DNA from: Brevibacterium sp. JSBI002 | Lineage (GTDB): Bacteria > Actinomycetota > Actinomycetes > Actinomycetales > Brevibacteriaceae | Reading direction: 5' to 3' | Length of the DNA: 64,000 nucleotides | Assembly (NCBI RefSeq): GCF_026013965.1 | Contig: NZ_CP110341.1 | Location: 2,170,001 to 2,234,000 of the forward strand | Shown here: positions 26,131 through 33,581 of the stretch, piece by piece | How positions within the stretch are numbered: the first letter of the stretch is position 1 | Layout: every line of letters begins with the position of its first letter | The notes under the pieces: model-generated | The model's database searches: none | What the model was told of the DNA's origin: nothing | The model's input: the letters and a program-made list of their open reading frames with translations, nothing else | Position numbers and translations under genes: made by a program

Positions 26131-27270
26131 ATGACACGACCGCGACGGCACAGGCCCGTCACCGCCGCTCCTGACATCCGCGCCGCATCGAAGGTGAATT
26201 CGACCGGTCCGATCCCAGGAGCCGAACGGGTCGACCCCGAAAACGACTCCCCCACCGAGATGGCTCCCACCATCGAATCCCCCGACGATCAGTCCGATGA
26301 CGCCGTCGAGTACACATCCGACCGTCGCTCCGCTGACGAAGACGCAGCCACCTCGAGCACCGGTCCGCAGTGGATCTCGGGCACCGCGAGTGCCACCGTT
26401 CCCGTCACCCACGGCGGCCGCACGTACAAGGTCAAGCAGGGCGACACCCTCTATGGTGTGGCCAGCAAGCACGGCGTCTCCGTGCCTGCGCTGGCAGAAC
26501 TCAACCGCATCTCGCCGCGCCAGAACCTCCACCAGGGTCAGGTCCTGTCCCTGCCGGAGAAGAACGATCTACCCGATGACGATCCCTCACACGTCGTCGC
26601 GCCCGGTGAGACCCTGCAGGGAATCGCGGCGCGGCATGGAATCTCGCCGGCGACCCTGCGGCAGGCCAACGCCATGGGCGATGACTCGTTCATCATGGTC
26701 GGCGAACTCCTCCTGCTGCGTCCGTCGAAGGCCCGCCCGCGTCGCACAGCCCCCGAAGCGCCACGTGACATCCCCCGCGTCGCCGCCAGCGCGCAGGTCG
26801 AGGGCATCCGCCCCTCGGTGCTCCACGCGGCGCGACTGAACAAATACACCCTGCTGCACCGCCGCCATCCGGCCCCGGCTCAGGCGAAGCTGCTCGTCGC
26901 CTCACTGGCTGTCGAACTCGGCGCAGATCCCGCCCTCATGCAGGCCGTCGCCGCCGCGGAATCCGGATTCCAGCACACGACGGTCTCGGCCGGCAACGCG
27001 ATCGGAATCATGCAGGTCACTCCCCGATCCGGTCGCTGGGCGTCCGATATCGTCGGTCGCGGACTCGACCTGCTCGACATCGAAGACAATATCGTCGCTG
27101 GCACTGTCATCCTCGGCTGGCTCATCGAAACCGCCGAATCGGACAACGAAGCCATCGCCGGCTACTACCAGGACCTGCGCTCGGTTCGCGTCGACGGGCT
27201 TCTGCCGGAGACGAAGGCCTTCGTCCGCGCCGTCCAGCTGCAGCGTGCGCGTTCGGAGGAGGCCCTGTGA
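26131..27270 (+). CDS. LysM and lytic-transglycosylase domain protein
   Basis: The 379-residue protein carries two LysM peptidoglycan-binding repeats (YKVKQGDTLYGVASKHGVS near residue 98 and HVVAPGETLQGIAARHGIS near residue 153). A C-terminal goose-lysozyme/SLT-like domain follows with the catalytic Glu in AVAAAESGFQHTT and GIMQVTPRSG. It should bind and cleave peptidoglycan glycan strands. Oddly, the N-terminal 75 residues are hydrophilic, with no visible signal peptide or membrane helix. It overlaps the kinase gene in GTGA, so the two are likely co-expressed. Confidence 0.88.
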   Translation: MTRPRRHRPVTAAPDIRAASKVNSTGPIPGAERVDPENDSPTEMAPTIESPDDQSDDAVEYTSDRRSADEDAATSSTGPQWISGTASATVPVTHGGRTYKVKQGDTLYGVASKHGVSVPALAELNRISPRQNLHQGQVLSLPEKNDLPDDDPSHVVAPGETLQGIAARHGISPATLRQANAMGDDSFIMVGELLLLRPSKARPRRTAPEAPRDIPRVAASAQVEGIRPSVLHAARLNKYTLLHRRHPAPAQAKLLVASLAVELGADPALMQAVAAAESGFQHTTVSAGNAIGIMQVTPRSGRWASDIVGRGLDLLDIEDNIVAGTVILGWLIETAESDNEAIAGYYQDLRSVRVDGLLPETKAFVRAVQLQRARSEEAL

Positions 27271-29522
27271 CCGCGCGCCGAGACCCCCTCATCGGCACGG
27301 TGCTCAATGACCGCTACCGCATCGATGCCAAGATCGCCCGCGGCGGTATGGCCATGGTCTACCGCGGCACGGACCTGCGACTCGACCGAGAGATCGCGAT
27401 CAAGGTCATGCACGAGCACCTCATCTCCGATGACACCTTCGTCGAACGCTTCCGTCGGGAGGCCATCAACGCCGGTCGGCTCACCCACCCGAACCTCGTG
27501 GCCATCCACGATCAGGCGCGCGACGGCGACATCGTCTACCTCGTCATGGAATACCTGCCGTCGGTGACGCTGCGCCGCGAGCTCAAGCACCGCGGAACCT
27601 TCACGCCCAGACAGGCGATCGTCGTCCTCGATGCGATCCTCGCCGCGCTCGAGGCCGTGCACTCGACCGGGATCATCCACCGGGATCTCAAACCCGACAA
27701 TGTGCTGCTGGGCACCGACGGTCAGGTCAAGCTCGCCGACTTCGGACTGGCCCGTGCCGTGACCACGGCGACGACGACCAAGACCCTCATCGGCACGGTC
27801 GGCTATGTTGCACCCGAGCTCGTCACCCGAGCCGGAGCCGATGCCCGCACCGATCTGTACACGGTCGGCATCATGTTCTACGAGATGCTCACCGGTGCTC
27901 AGCCGTATACCGACGACGTACCGATCCAGGTCGCGTACCGTCACGTCCACGACACGGTTCCGCCGCCGTCGGACGTCGTCACCCGCCTGAGTCCGCGCTT
28001 GGACGCACTCGTGCTGTGGGCGACGTCGAAGGACCCCGAAGACCGCCCTGCCGATGCCGCCGAATTCCGTCTGGCCCTGGCCGAAGCACGTGCGGAGATG
28101 TCCGAGGCCGATCTCGACCTCGGAGATCCGCAGATCGCCACCGGTGAGCACTCCCCCGCGCTCACCGCGAGCATCGACCTCGGCGAAGAGGTGCCGAAGG
28201 AGAAGCGCTCCCGCACCGACGAGATCCCGTATCTCGAAGGCGAAGAGGACGACACCGAGGCGGACACCCGTGCGGCCGGTCCCGACAATGCCGATGACGA
28301 CGAGTCCTCCGCCGAGGAGGCTTCCCACGACGATGCCGACGGGGTCGACGGCACCGAGTCGGACGACTCTGATCCTGACGATGACGCCGACTCCGATGAC
28401 TCAGGTCGTGGCGATCACGACCACGCGGACGGTGCTGACGGCGCGGCCGCCGTCGCTGCGGCCGGAGTCGGAGTAGCCGGTGCCGCGGTTGCCGGTGCCG
28501 GTGCCGCCTCGGAATCCCCCGACGCAGACACGACAAGCGCCGATTCCGCAGGCGCTGCCGACGCCGCTGCAGACTCGGACGCTTCGGACGACTCCTCTGA
28601 CCGAGCGGACGCCGACGACGAACCGGAGTCGCAGCATTCGGATTCCGACCGCAACGATAAGGCCGCGGTCGTCGCCGGCTCCGCCGCAGCCTCGGCGGTG
28701 GCCTCTCCCGCCCGACGTCGCCGACGTCGCGTCCTCACGGGACTCGTCGCCGTGGTCGCCGTCCTCGCTCTGGTCGCCTGGTTCGTGGTGGCGAACCTGC
28801 CCACACCGAAATCCATCGTCCCCGGTGAGTTGGCCGGCAAGCCCGTCGGGGAAGTCACCTCGCAGCTGGAGGACAACGACCTCAACGCCGAGCCCAAAGA
28901 GGTCTTCGACGACAAGGTTCCCGCCGGGACTGTCATCGGCACCGAACCCGTCAGTGGTGCGGAGCTGGCCCCCGACTCTTCCGTCACCGTCGTCGTGTCC
29001 AAGGGAGAAGAGAAGTTCGCGGTCCCGAAACTCGAAGGAACGAGCCGCGCCGAAGCTGAAGCTGCGCTGAAGAAGGTCAACCTCAAGGTCGGCAAGGTCG
29101 AAGAGAAGTACAGCGACACTGTCACCAAGGACACCGTCATCTCGGCATCGCAGAAGGCAGGGACGAAACTGTCGAAAGGCGAGAAGATCGACCTCGTCGT
29201 GTCCAAAGGCGTCGCGCCGATCCCGGTTCCCAACGTCGAGGGGCTGACCTTCGACGCCGCCTATGCGACCCTGGCCAAGCGTGGATTCCGCGTCGGCAAG
29301 GACGAGGTGTTCTCCGACGACGTCCCCAAGGGCAAGGTCGTCTCGCAGTTCCCGAAGAGCACCGAGGCTAAGCCCGCGAACTCGCTCATCATCGTCCGCG
29401 TGTCCAAGGGCAAGGAGAAGAAGGAAGACTCCGGCTCGAAGGAAGACAAGAAAGACGAGAAGGACGACTCCAAGGACAAGAAGTCTGACGACGATAAAAA
29501 GGACGACGACAAAGACAATTAG
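27267..29522 (+). CDS. pknL: PknL-like Ser/Thr protein kinase with PASTA domains
   Basis: Transmembrane Hanks-type kinase of 751 residues. The kinase domain (about 1-275) shows GGMAMVYRGTD, the lysine in IAIKVMHEH, catalytic HRDLKPDNVLL, DFGLARA and an activation loop rich in Thr (TTATTTKTLIGT). An acidic Asp/Ser/Ala linker of about 200 residues precedes the membrane helix (about 489-510). Three PASTA repeats follow outside, beginning PKSIVPGELAGK, KFAVPKLEGTS and PIPVPNVEGLT. A Lys/Asp tail closes the protein. Co-location with idsA, the Rv2175c-like gene and aroG supports the PknL assignment. It probably couples wall sensing to the upstream LysM hydrolase and the Rv2175c-like protein. Confidence 0.9.
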   Translation: MTARRDPLIGTVLNDRYRIDAKIARGGMAMVYRGTDLRLDREIAIKVMHEHLISDDTFVERFRREAINAGRLTHPNLVAIHDQARDGDIVYLVMEYLPSVTLRRELKHRGTFTPRQAIVVLDAILAALEAVHSTGIIHRDLKPDNVLLGTDGQVKLADFGLARAVTTATTTKTLIGTVGYVAPELVTRAGADARTDLYTVGIMFYEMLTGAQPYTDDVPIQVAYRHVHDTVPPPSDVVTRLSPRLDALVLWATSKDPEDRPADAAEFRLALAEARAEMSEADLDLGDPQIATGEHSPALTASIDLGEEVPKEKRSRTDEIPYLEGEEDDTEADTRAAGPDNADDDESSAEEASHDDADGVDGTESDDSDPDDDADSDDSGRGDHDHADGADGAAAVAAAGVGVAGAAVAGAGAASESPDADTTSADSAGAADAAADSDASDDSSDRADADDEPESQHSDSDRNDKAAVVAGSAAASAVASPARRRRRRVLTGLVAVVAVLALVAWFVVANLPTPKSIVPGELAGKPVGEVTSQLEDNDLNAEPKEVFDDKVPAGTVIGTEPVSGAELAPDSSVTVVVSKGEEKFAVPKLEGTSRAEAEAALKKVNLKVGKVEEKYSDTVTKDTVISASQKAGTKLSKGEKIDLVVSKGVAPIPVPNVEGLTFDAAYATLAKRGFRVGKDEVFSDDVPKGKVVSQFPKSTEAKPANSLIIVRVSKGKEKKEDSGSKEDKKDEKDDSKDKKSDDDKKDDDKDN

Positions 29523-29545
29523 GACTCGCCCATCAGCCACGTTGG

Positions 29546-29612
29546 TCGGTCAGGCACCACTGTCGGTCGGGCACCAGGGTCGGTCAGGCGAAGGTGTTCC
29601 CGTCGGTCAGAC
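29546..29612. repeat. Four short degenerate repeats TCGGTC(A/G)G(G/A)C
   Basis: Between the kinase stop and the terminator the decamer TCGGTCAGGC or a one-base variant recurs at 29546, 29563, 29580 and 29603, with periods of 17, 17 and 23 bases. The first two units also share ACCA after the decamer. No coding frame explains it; the role is unknown. Confidence 0.5.
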
Positions 29613-29614
29613 GA

Positions 29615-29660
29615 CAGAGCCGGGGGCTCCGCAGAATCTTCTGCGGAGCCCCCGGCTCTG
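29615..29660. terminator. Bidirectional terminator between pknL and aroG
   Basis: A near-perfect 22-bp inverted repeat (arms 29615-29636 and 29639-29660, centred on GAATCTTC) lies between the convergent kinase and DAHP synthase genes. It is 92 bases after the kinase stop and 13 bases beyond the aroG stop. The stem starts CAGAGCCGGGGGC. The length and position make it a strong shared transcription terminator. Confidence 0.88.
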
Positions 29661-29673
29661 TCAGTTGTGGCGG

Positions 29674-31068
29674 TTACTGCCGGCGAGTGAGGTACTCGGC
29701 GACCTGGAACGCCATCTCCAGCGACTGATCGTGGTTGAGGCGCGGGTCGACGAGGGTCTCGTAACGGCGACGCAGGCCCTCGTCGTCGATCTCGGTGGCC
29801 CCGCCCATGATCTCGGTGACGTCATCGCCGGTGAGTTCGATGTGCAGTCCACCGGGGATCGTGCCCGCATCGCGGTGGGCGTTGAAGAATCCCTCGACCT
29901 CGGCCATCACATCTTCGAAGCGGCGGGTCTTGTACCCGGTGTTCGAGGTGATCGTATTGCCGTGCATCGGGTCGCAGACCCATGTCACATGCGGCAGACG
30001 GTCGCCGACGCCTTTGAGCAGAGCAGGCAGCGACTCACCGATCTGACCGGCACCCATGCGGGTGACGAAGGTCAGGCGGCCGGGCTCGGCGTCCGGGTCG
30101 AGCTTCTCGGCCAGGGCCAGGGCGTCATCAGACGTAGCAGTGGGGCCGAGCTTGACGCCGATGGGGTTGCGCACCTTGGACAGGAAGTCGACATGGGCAC
30201 CGTCGATCTCGCGGGTGCGTTCGCCGATCCACAGGAAGTGGCCGGACACGTCGTAGGCTTCACCGGTGCGTGAGTCGATACGAGTCAGTGCACGTTCGTA
30301 TTCGAGCAGCAGCGCCTCGTGGGCGGCGTAGAACTCGGTGGTCTTGAGCGCATCGAAGTCGGCTCCGCAGGCATCCATGAAGCGGATGGCACGGTCGATC
30401 TCGGCAGCGGTCTGCTCGTAGCGCTGGTAGCCGGGGTTCGATGCGAGGAAACCGCGGTTCCAATCGTGGACGAAACGCAGATCGGCGAAGCCGCCCTGGG
30501 TGAACGCACGGATGAGGTTCAGCGTGGAAGCGGAGATGTGGTACGCCTTGAGCAGACGCTCGGGTTCGTGGCGGCGGGATTCCTCGGTGAACTCGTAGCC
30601 GTTGACGATGTCGCCGCGGAACGACGGCAGGGTGACTCCGTCACGGGTCTCCATGTCGGCGGAGCGCGGCTTCGCGAACTGACCGGCCATGCGGCCGATC
30701 TTCACCACGGGCATCGATCCGCCGTAGGTGAGCACGGCCGCCATCTGCAGAACCGTCTGCACACGAGCCCGGATCTTGTCCGCCTGGGCTCCGTCGAAGG
30801 ATTCGGCGCAGTCGCCGCCGGCGAGGACGAAGGCTTCTCCGCGCGAAGCTGCGGCGATCCGCTGCTTGAGCACATCGGCTTCACCGGCGAAGACCAGCGG
30901 AGGTGAGTTGCGCAGATCGGTGAGCACCTCGTCGAGCGCGGCACTGTCGAGATACGTCGGCTGCTGCTTCGGATCCATCTCTCGCCAGTCGTCGAGACCG
31001 CGGAGATTGTCGTGGCCGGCAGCGGCGATTTCTCTGTTGGACAAGACCGGATCGGTGTGGAGACTCAA
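29674..31068 (-). CDS. aroG: Class II 3-deoxy-7-phosphoheptulonate (DAHP) synthase
   Basis: First enzyme of the shikimate pathway, condensing phosphoenolpyruvate and erythrose 4-phosphate. From MSLHTDPVLSNRE the protein is 464 residues, the size of the plant/mycobacterial class II enzymes. It contains FVLAGGDCAESFDG, the KIGRMAGQFAKPRS segment, GEAYDVSGHFLWIGERTR and WVCDPMHGNT. I chose a TTG start 11 bp after the nuclease stop; the frame continues upstream into that gene without homology. The position next to the kinase matches the mycobacterial order. Confidence 0.94.
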   Translation of the reverse strand: MSLHTDPVLSNREIAAAGHDNLRGLDDWREMDPKQQPTYLDSAALDEVLTDLRNSPPLVFAGEADVLKQRIAAASRGEAFVLAGGDCAESFDGAQADKIRARVQTVLQMAAVLTYGGSMPVVKIGRMAGQFAKPRSADMETRDGVTLPSFRGDIVNGYEFTEESRRHEPERLLKAYHISASTLNLIRAFTQGGFADLRFVHDWNRGFLASNPGYQRYEQTAAEIDRAIRFMDACGADFDALKTTEFYAAHEALLLEYERALTRIDSRTGEAYDVSGHFLWIGERTREIDGAHVDFLSKVRNPIGVKLGPTATSDDALALAEKLDPDAEPGRLTFVTRMGAGQIGESLPALLKGVGDRLPHVTWVCDPMHGNTITSNTGYKTRRFEDVMAEVEGFFNAHRDAGTIPGGLHIELTGDDVTEIMGGATEIDDEGLRRRYETLVDPRLNHDQSLEMAFQVAEYLTRRQ

Positions 31069-31078
31069 TGTTTCACTT

Positions 31079-31564
31079 TCATGGGTTTTCGGTACCGGTC
31101 TCGAAGTCCTCGGCCGACACATTGTCGAGGAAGTCTCTGAACTGTGCGACTTCCTCTTCATCGGCCTCGGGAGCTTCGATTCCGGACTCTTCAAGCAATT
31201 GTGTTTCGACGAACACGGGGCAGTCGGCTGTCAGCGCCAGAGTCACCGCGTCCGAAGGGCGCGCGGAGATCGACTTCCCGTCATTCGTGTGCAGCTCTGC
31301 CAGGAAGATCTGACCGTCCTTGCCGGTGATCGTCACATCCTGCAGCTCGGCCCCGTACTTCTCGAGGACGTCGAGGAGCAGAGCATGTGACATGGGGCGC
31401 GGCGGGGTCAGTCCCCGCTGCGCGATCGAGAGCGCATTGGCCTCGATCGCACCGACCCAGATCGGCAGATAGTAAGCAGGTTCGCTGGCCTTGAGCAGCA
31501 GAATCGGTTGGTTGGCGGGCATTTCGATGCGGACGCCGACAACCTCGACTTCGACTTTTGACAT
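31079..31564 (-). CDS. Bifunctional nuclease family protein (DUF151)
   Basis: The 161-residue protein has the DUF151 core LPIWVGAIEANALSIAQRG, HALLLDVLEKYGAEL and SARPSDAVTLALTADCPVFV. Plant members have DNase/RNase activity; the bacterial role is not settled. The acidic tail (EADEEEVAQFRDFL) is usual. GGGGGA precedes the ATG. In many actinobacteria this gene follows gcvH, garA and a MerR gene; here it follows the FHA gene directly with a 10-bp gap. Confidence 0.9.
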   Translation of the reverse strand: MSKVEVEVVGVRIEMPANQPILLLKASEPAYYLPIWVGAIEANALSIAQRGLTPPRPMSHALLLDVLEKYGAELQDVTITGKDGQIFLAELHTNDGKSISARPSDAVTLALTADCPVFVETQLLEESGIEAPEADEEEVAQFRDFLDNVSAEDFETGTENP

Positions 31565-31574
31565 TATCCCCCGG

Positions 31575-32681
31575 TCAGGAGCGCGGACGCTGCTGGAAGA
31601 TCATTCGGAACTTGCCGATCTGCACATCGGCTCCGTTCTGCAGTTCGATGGAGTCGATGAGCTGACGACCCACATAGGTGCCGTTGAGCGAGCCCGTGTC
31701 GCGCAGAGTGAACCCGCTGGGTGTGCGGATGAACTCGGCATGCTTACGCGAGACGGTGACGTCATCGAGGAAGATATCGGCGTTCGGGCTGCGGCCCACA
31801 GTGACCACGTCCGTGTCGAGCAGGATCTGCGAACCGGAGTCCGGTCCGGAGACCACGACGAGCAGAGCATCGGCATCCTGCAGACCGTCGAGGTCGGGAA
31901 CCGGGTGGATCTCACCGGTGTGCGGATCCAGGATTCCCTGGAACTGCTGGCTGCCCGAATCGTTCATCGCGTCCTGTCCGCCGTTCCTCGGCGCGCCCTG
32001 CGGCTGACCGGACTGAGGCTGACCGTACTGGCCGGGGCCGGGCTGGCTGCCCTGCTGCTGATTGGGATCGAACTGGCCGTACTGGCCGGCCCCGTTCGAA
32101 CCGTACTGCTGCTGGCCGCCCTGCTGCGGATAGTTCTGCTGCTGACCTTGGCTGCCCTGAGGCTGCGCGAACTGGCCGGCACCATTGGAGCCGTACTGCT
32201 GCTGACCCTGGCCGCTCTGCGGCTGGCCGTAGTTCTGCGGCGGATACTGATTCTGCTGAGGCTGATACTGCGGTTGCCCCTGGCTGCCCTGACCCTGTCC
32301 GGCATACGGCTGATTCGCCGGCTGCGACGCACCATAGTTCTGTCCGCCCTGCGGGGCACCGCCGACCTGCTGACCGTTGCTGTACTGCTGGCCGCCGTGA
32401 GGCGTGCCACCGTAGTTCTGGCCGCCCTGCGGCGTTCCGCCGTGGTTCTGGCCGTTGCCGTACTGCGGTGCCTGCGGGGCGCCGTCGGCAGGCTGCTGAC
32501 CGTAGGGAGGAGTGTTCCCCTGACCGTTCTGGTCGACCTGAGGATTCATCCGAGTCGCCGACTCGTCAGCGCCGTTGCCGTTTCCGGCTCCGAACGGGAA
32601 CTTCTTCGACTGCGGGACCTGTCCGTTGTCATACCAGGGCTGCGAGGGGGTCGGACGATTCTGATCGTGGTTCTGCGACAT
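31575..32681 (-). CDS. FHA domain protein (GarA/OdhI-like) with a Gln/Gly/Asn-rich N-terminus
   Basis: C-terminal FHA domain (about residues 275-365) with the phosphothreonine-binding residues in TVGRSPNADIFLDDVTVSRKHAEF and GSLNGTYVG. This closely follows the GarA/OdhI pattern that controls 2-oxoglutarate metabolism. Residues 50-235 are an extreme low-complexity Gln/Gly/Asn/Tyr/Pro region with units such as QQQYGSNGAGQ repeated, which looks prion-like and disordered. The ETTS phosphorylation motif of mycobacterial GarA is not visible. The ATG overlaps the gcvH stop by one base (TAATG), so the two are translationally coupled. Confidence 0.88.
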   Translation of the reverse strand: MSQNHDQNRPTPSQPWYDNGQVPQSKKFPFGAGNGNGADESATRMNPQVDQNGQGNTPPYGQQPADGAPQAPQYGNGQNHGGTPQGGQNYGGTPHGGQQYSNGQQVGGAPQGGQNYGASQPANQPYAGQGQGSQGQPQYQPQQNQYPPQNYGQPQSGQGQQQYGSNGAGQFAQPQGSQGQQQNYPQQGGQQQYGSNGAGQYGQFDPNQQQGSQPGPGQYGQPQSGQPQGAPRNGGQDAMNDSGSQQFQGILDPHTGEIHPVPDLDGLQDADALLVVVSGPDSGSQILLDTDVVTVGRSPNADIFLDDVTVSRKHAEFIRTPSGFTLRDTGSLNGTYVGRQLIDSIELQNGADVQIGKFRMIFQQRPRS

Positions 32682-33085
32682 TACGGCTCCTCGCTCTGAA
32701 TGAGCTCTTTGTACGCTTCGCTGTCCATCAGCGATTCGAGCTGTGCGGGGTCACTGAGTTCGACGAGGTACATCCACCCGTCTTCGAAGGGAGACGAGTT
32801 CACGGTCTCCGGTGAATCGTCGAGTGAGTCGTTGACCTCTGTGACGGTCCCCGACACAGGTGCGATCAGGTCGGAGACACTCTTCGTGCTCTCGACTTCG
32901 CCGCAGGACTCCCCTGCGGTGACCGAATCCCCGGTTTCAGGCAGGTCGACATAGACGACGTCACCCAGCTGTTCCTGGGCGAAATCAGTGATACCCACAC
33001 GGACTACTGCGTTGTCTTCCGTGGTCGCAACCCACTCGTGGTCGCGCGAGTACCGCAAAGACACTGGATAATCCAGATCTGCCAT
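32681..33085 (-). CDS. gcvH: Glycine cleavage system H protein
   Basis: Lipoyl carrier of the glycine cleavage system. The 134-residue product has RYSRDHEWV at the N-terminus, QLGDVVYVDLPETGD, and the lipoylated lysine in VESTKSVSDLIAPVSG. GAGGAG five bases upstream fixes the ATG start. It begins a minus-strand operon gcvH - FHA - nuclease - aroG. No glycine riboswitch is seen in the short leader. Confidence 0.95.
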   Translation of the reverse strand: MADLDYPVSLRYSRDHEWVATTEDNAVVRVGITDFAQEQLGDVVYVDLPETGDSVTAGESCGEVESTKSVSDLIAPVSGTVTEVNDSLDDSPETVNSSPFEDGWMYLVELSDPAQLESLMDSEAYKELIQSEEP

Positions 33086-33114
33086 GTCGACTCCTCTAGT
33101 TTGTCGGTGTACCA

Positions 33115-33120
33115 AGCATA
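33115..33120 (-). promoter_or_regulatory. gcvH: -10 element for gcvH
   Basis: On the minus strand TATGCT lies 29 bases before the gcvH ATG, giving a leader of roughly 22 bases that holds the ribosome site. The -35 region is not convincing. Called from -10 match and spacing. Confidence 0.4.
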
Positions 33121-33254
33121 GCCGCCTGGGCCACCTTCATAACAATCACGAAACGGAAATGTTACTGAGTCACCCTGTCAGGCATCTGCACGTCCCGGTT
33201 CTTCGGTATCTACCTGGGATGATACCTGTTTTTCGAAGGTCACGGAACGCGGTT

Positions 33255-33282
33255 TTGGCAGTTGGCCACTGATCGGTATAAG
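33255..33282 (+). promoter_or_regulatory. Promoter of the tRNA-Pro gene
   Basis: TTGGCA (33255-33260) and TATAAG (33277-33282) are 16 bases apart, and the mature tRNA starts 33 bases after the -10 element. Both hexamers are close to the housekeeping consensus. Confidence 0.7.
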
Positions 33283-33315
33283 CTAGTTCTCGTTGCCCAC
33301 GAGGGAGTACGGTAA

Positions 33316-33392
33316 CGGGCTATGGCGCAGCTTGGTAGCGCGCTTCACTGGGGGTGAAGAGGTCGTGGGTTCAAATCCCGCTAGCCCGACCA
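33316..33392 (+). tRNA. tRNA-Pro, anticodon GGG
   Basis: The 77-base cloverleaf has an acceptor stem CGGGCTA / TAGCCCG, a D loop with AGCTTGGTAGC, and the anticodon arm CTTCA-CTGGGGG-TGAAG with GGG at the anticodon positions. A variable loop and T arm GTGGG-TTCAAAT-CCCGC follow. A is the discriminator and CCA is encoded. It decodes CCC/CCU proline codons. Confidence 0.96.
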
Positions 33393-33418
33393 CCGGGGTC
33401 ACCACCCGCCTTCAATAG

Positions 33419-33461
33419 AATGTGTCGCCACTTCGCTGAGACGAAGGAGCGGCACATTTTT
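33419..33461 (+). terminator. Rho-independent terminator after tRNA-Pro
   Basis: AATGTGTCGC pairs with GCGGCACATT, and inside it CTTCG pairs with CGAAG, giving a long stem with one two-base mismatch. Five T residues follow (33457-33461). It lies 27 bases after the tRNA CCA end. Confidence 0.8.
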
Positions 33462-33581
33462 CGTTGCCCGCAGCTATGAGACCCGCGTTGCGGCGTCGCC
33501 TATCCAGCTCAGGTCAGGAGACTCAATTCGAGCCAGGGAACATCCCCCAGTCCGAGCCAGGGAACTTCCCGCCCACATCCG

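Noticed and set aside
28401..29540. 379-codon hydrophobic-looking frame opposite the kinase C-terminus
   Set aside because: Val/Leu-rich appearance comes from the complement of Asp/Lys codons in the kinase tail and PASTA repeats.
32681..33085. Glycine riboswitch upstream of gcvH
   Set aside because: The leader from the likely -10 element to the ATG is only about 25 bases, too short for a riboswitch.
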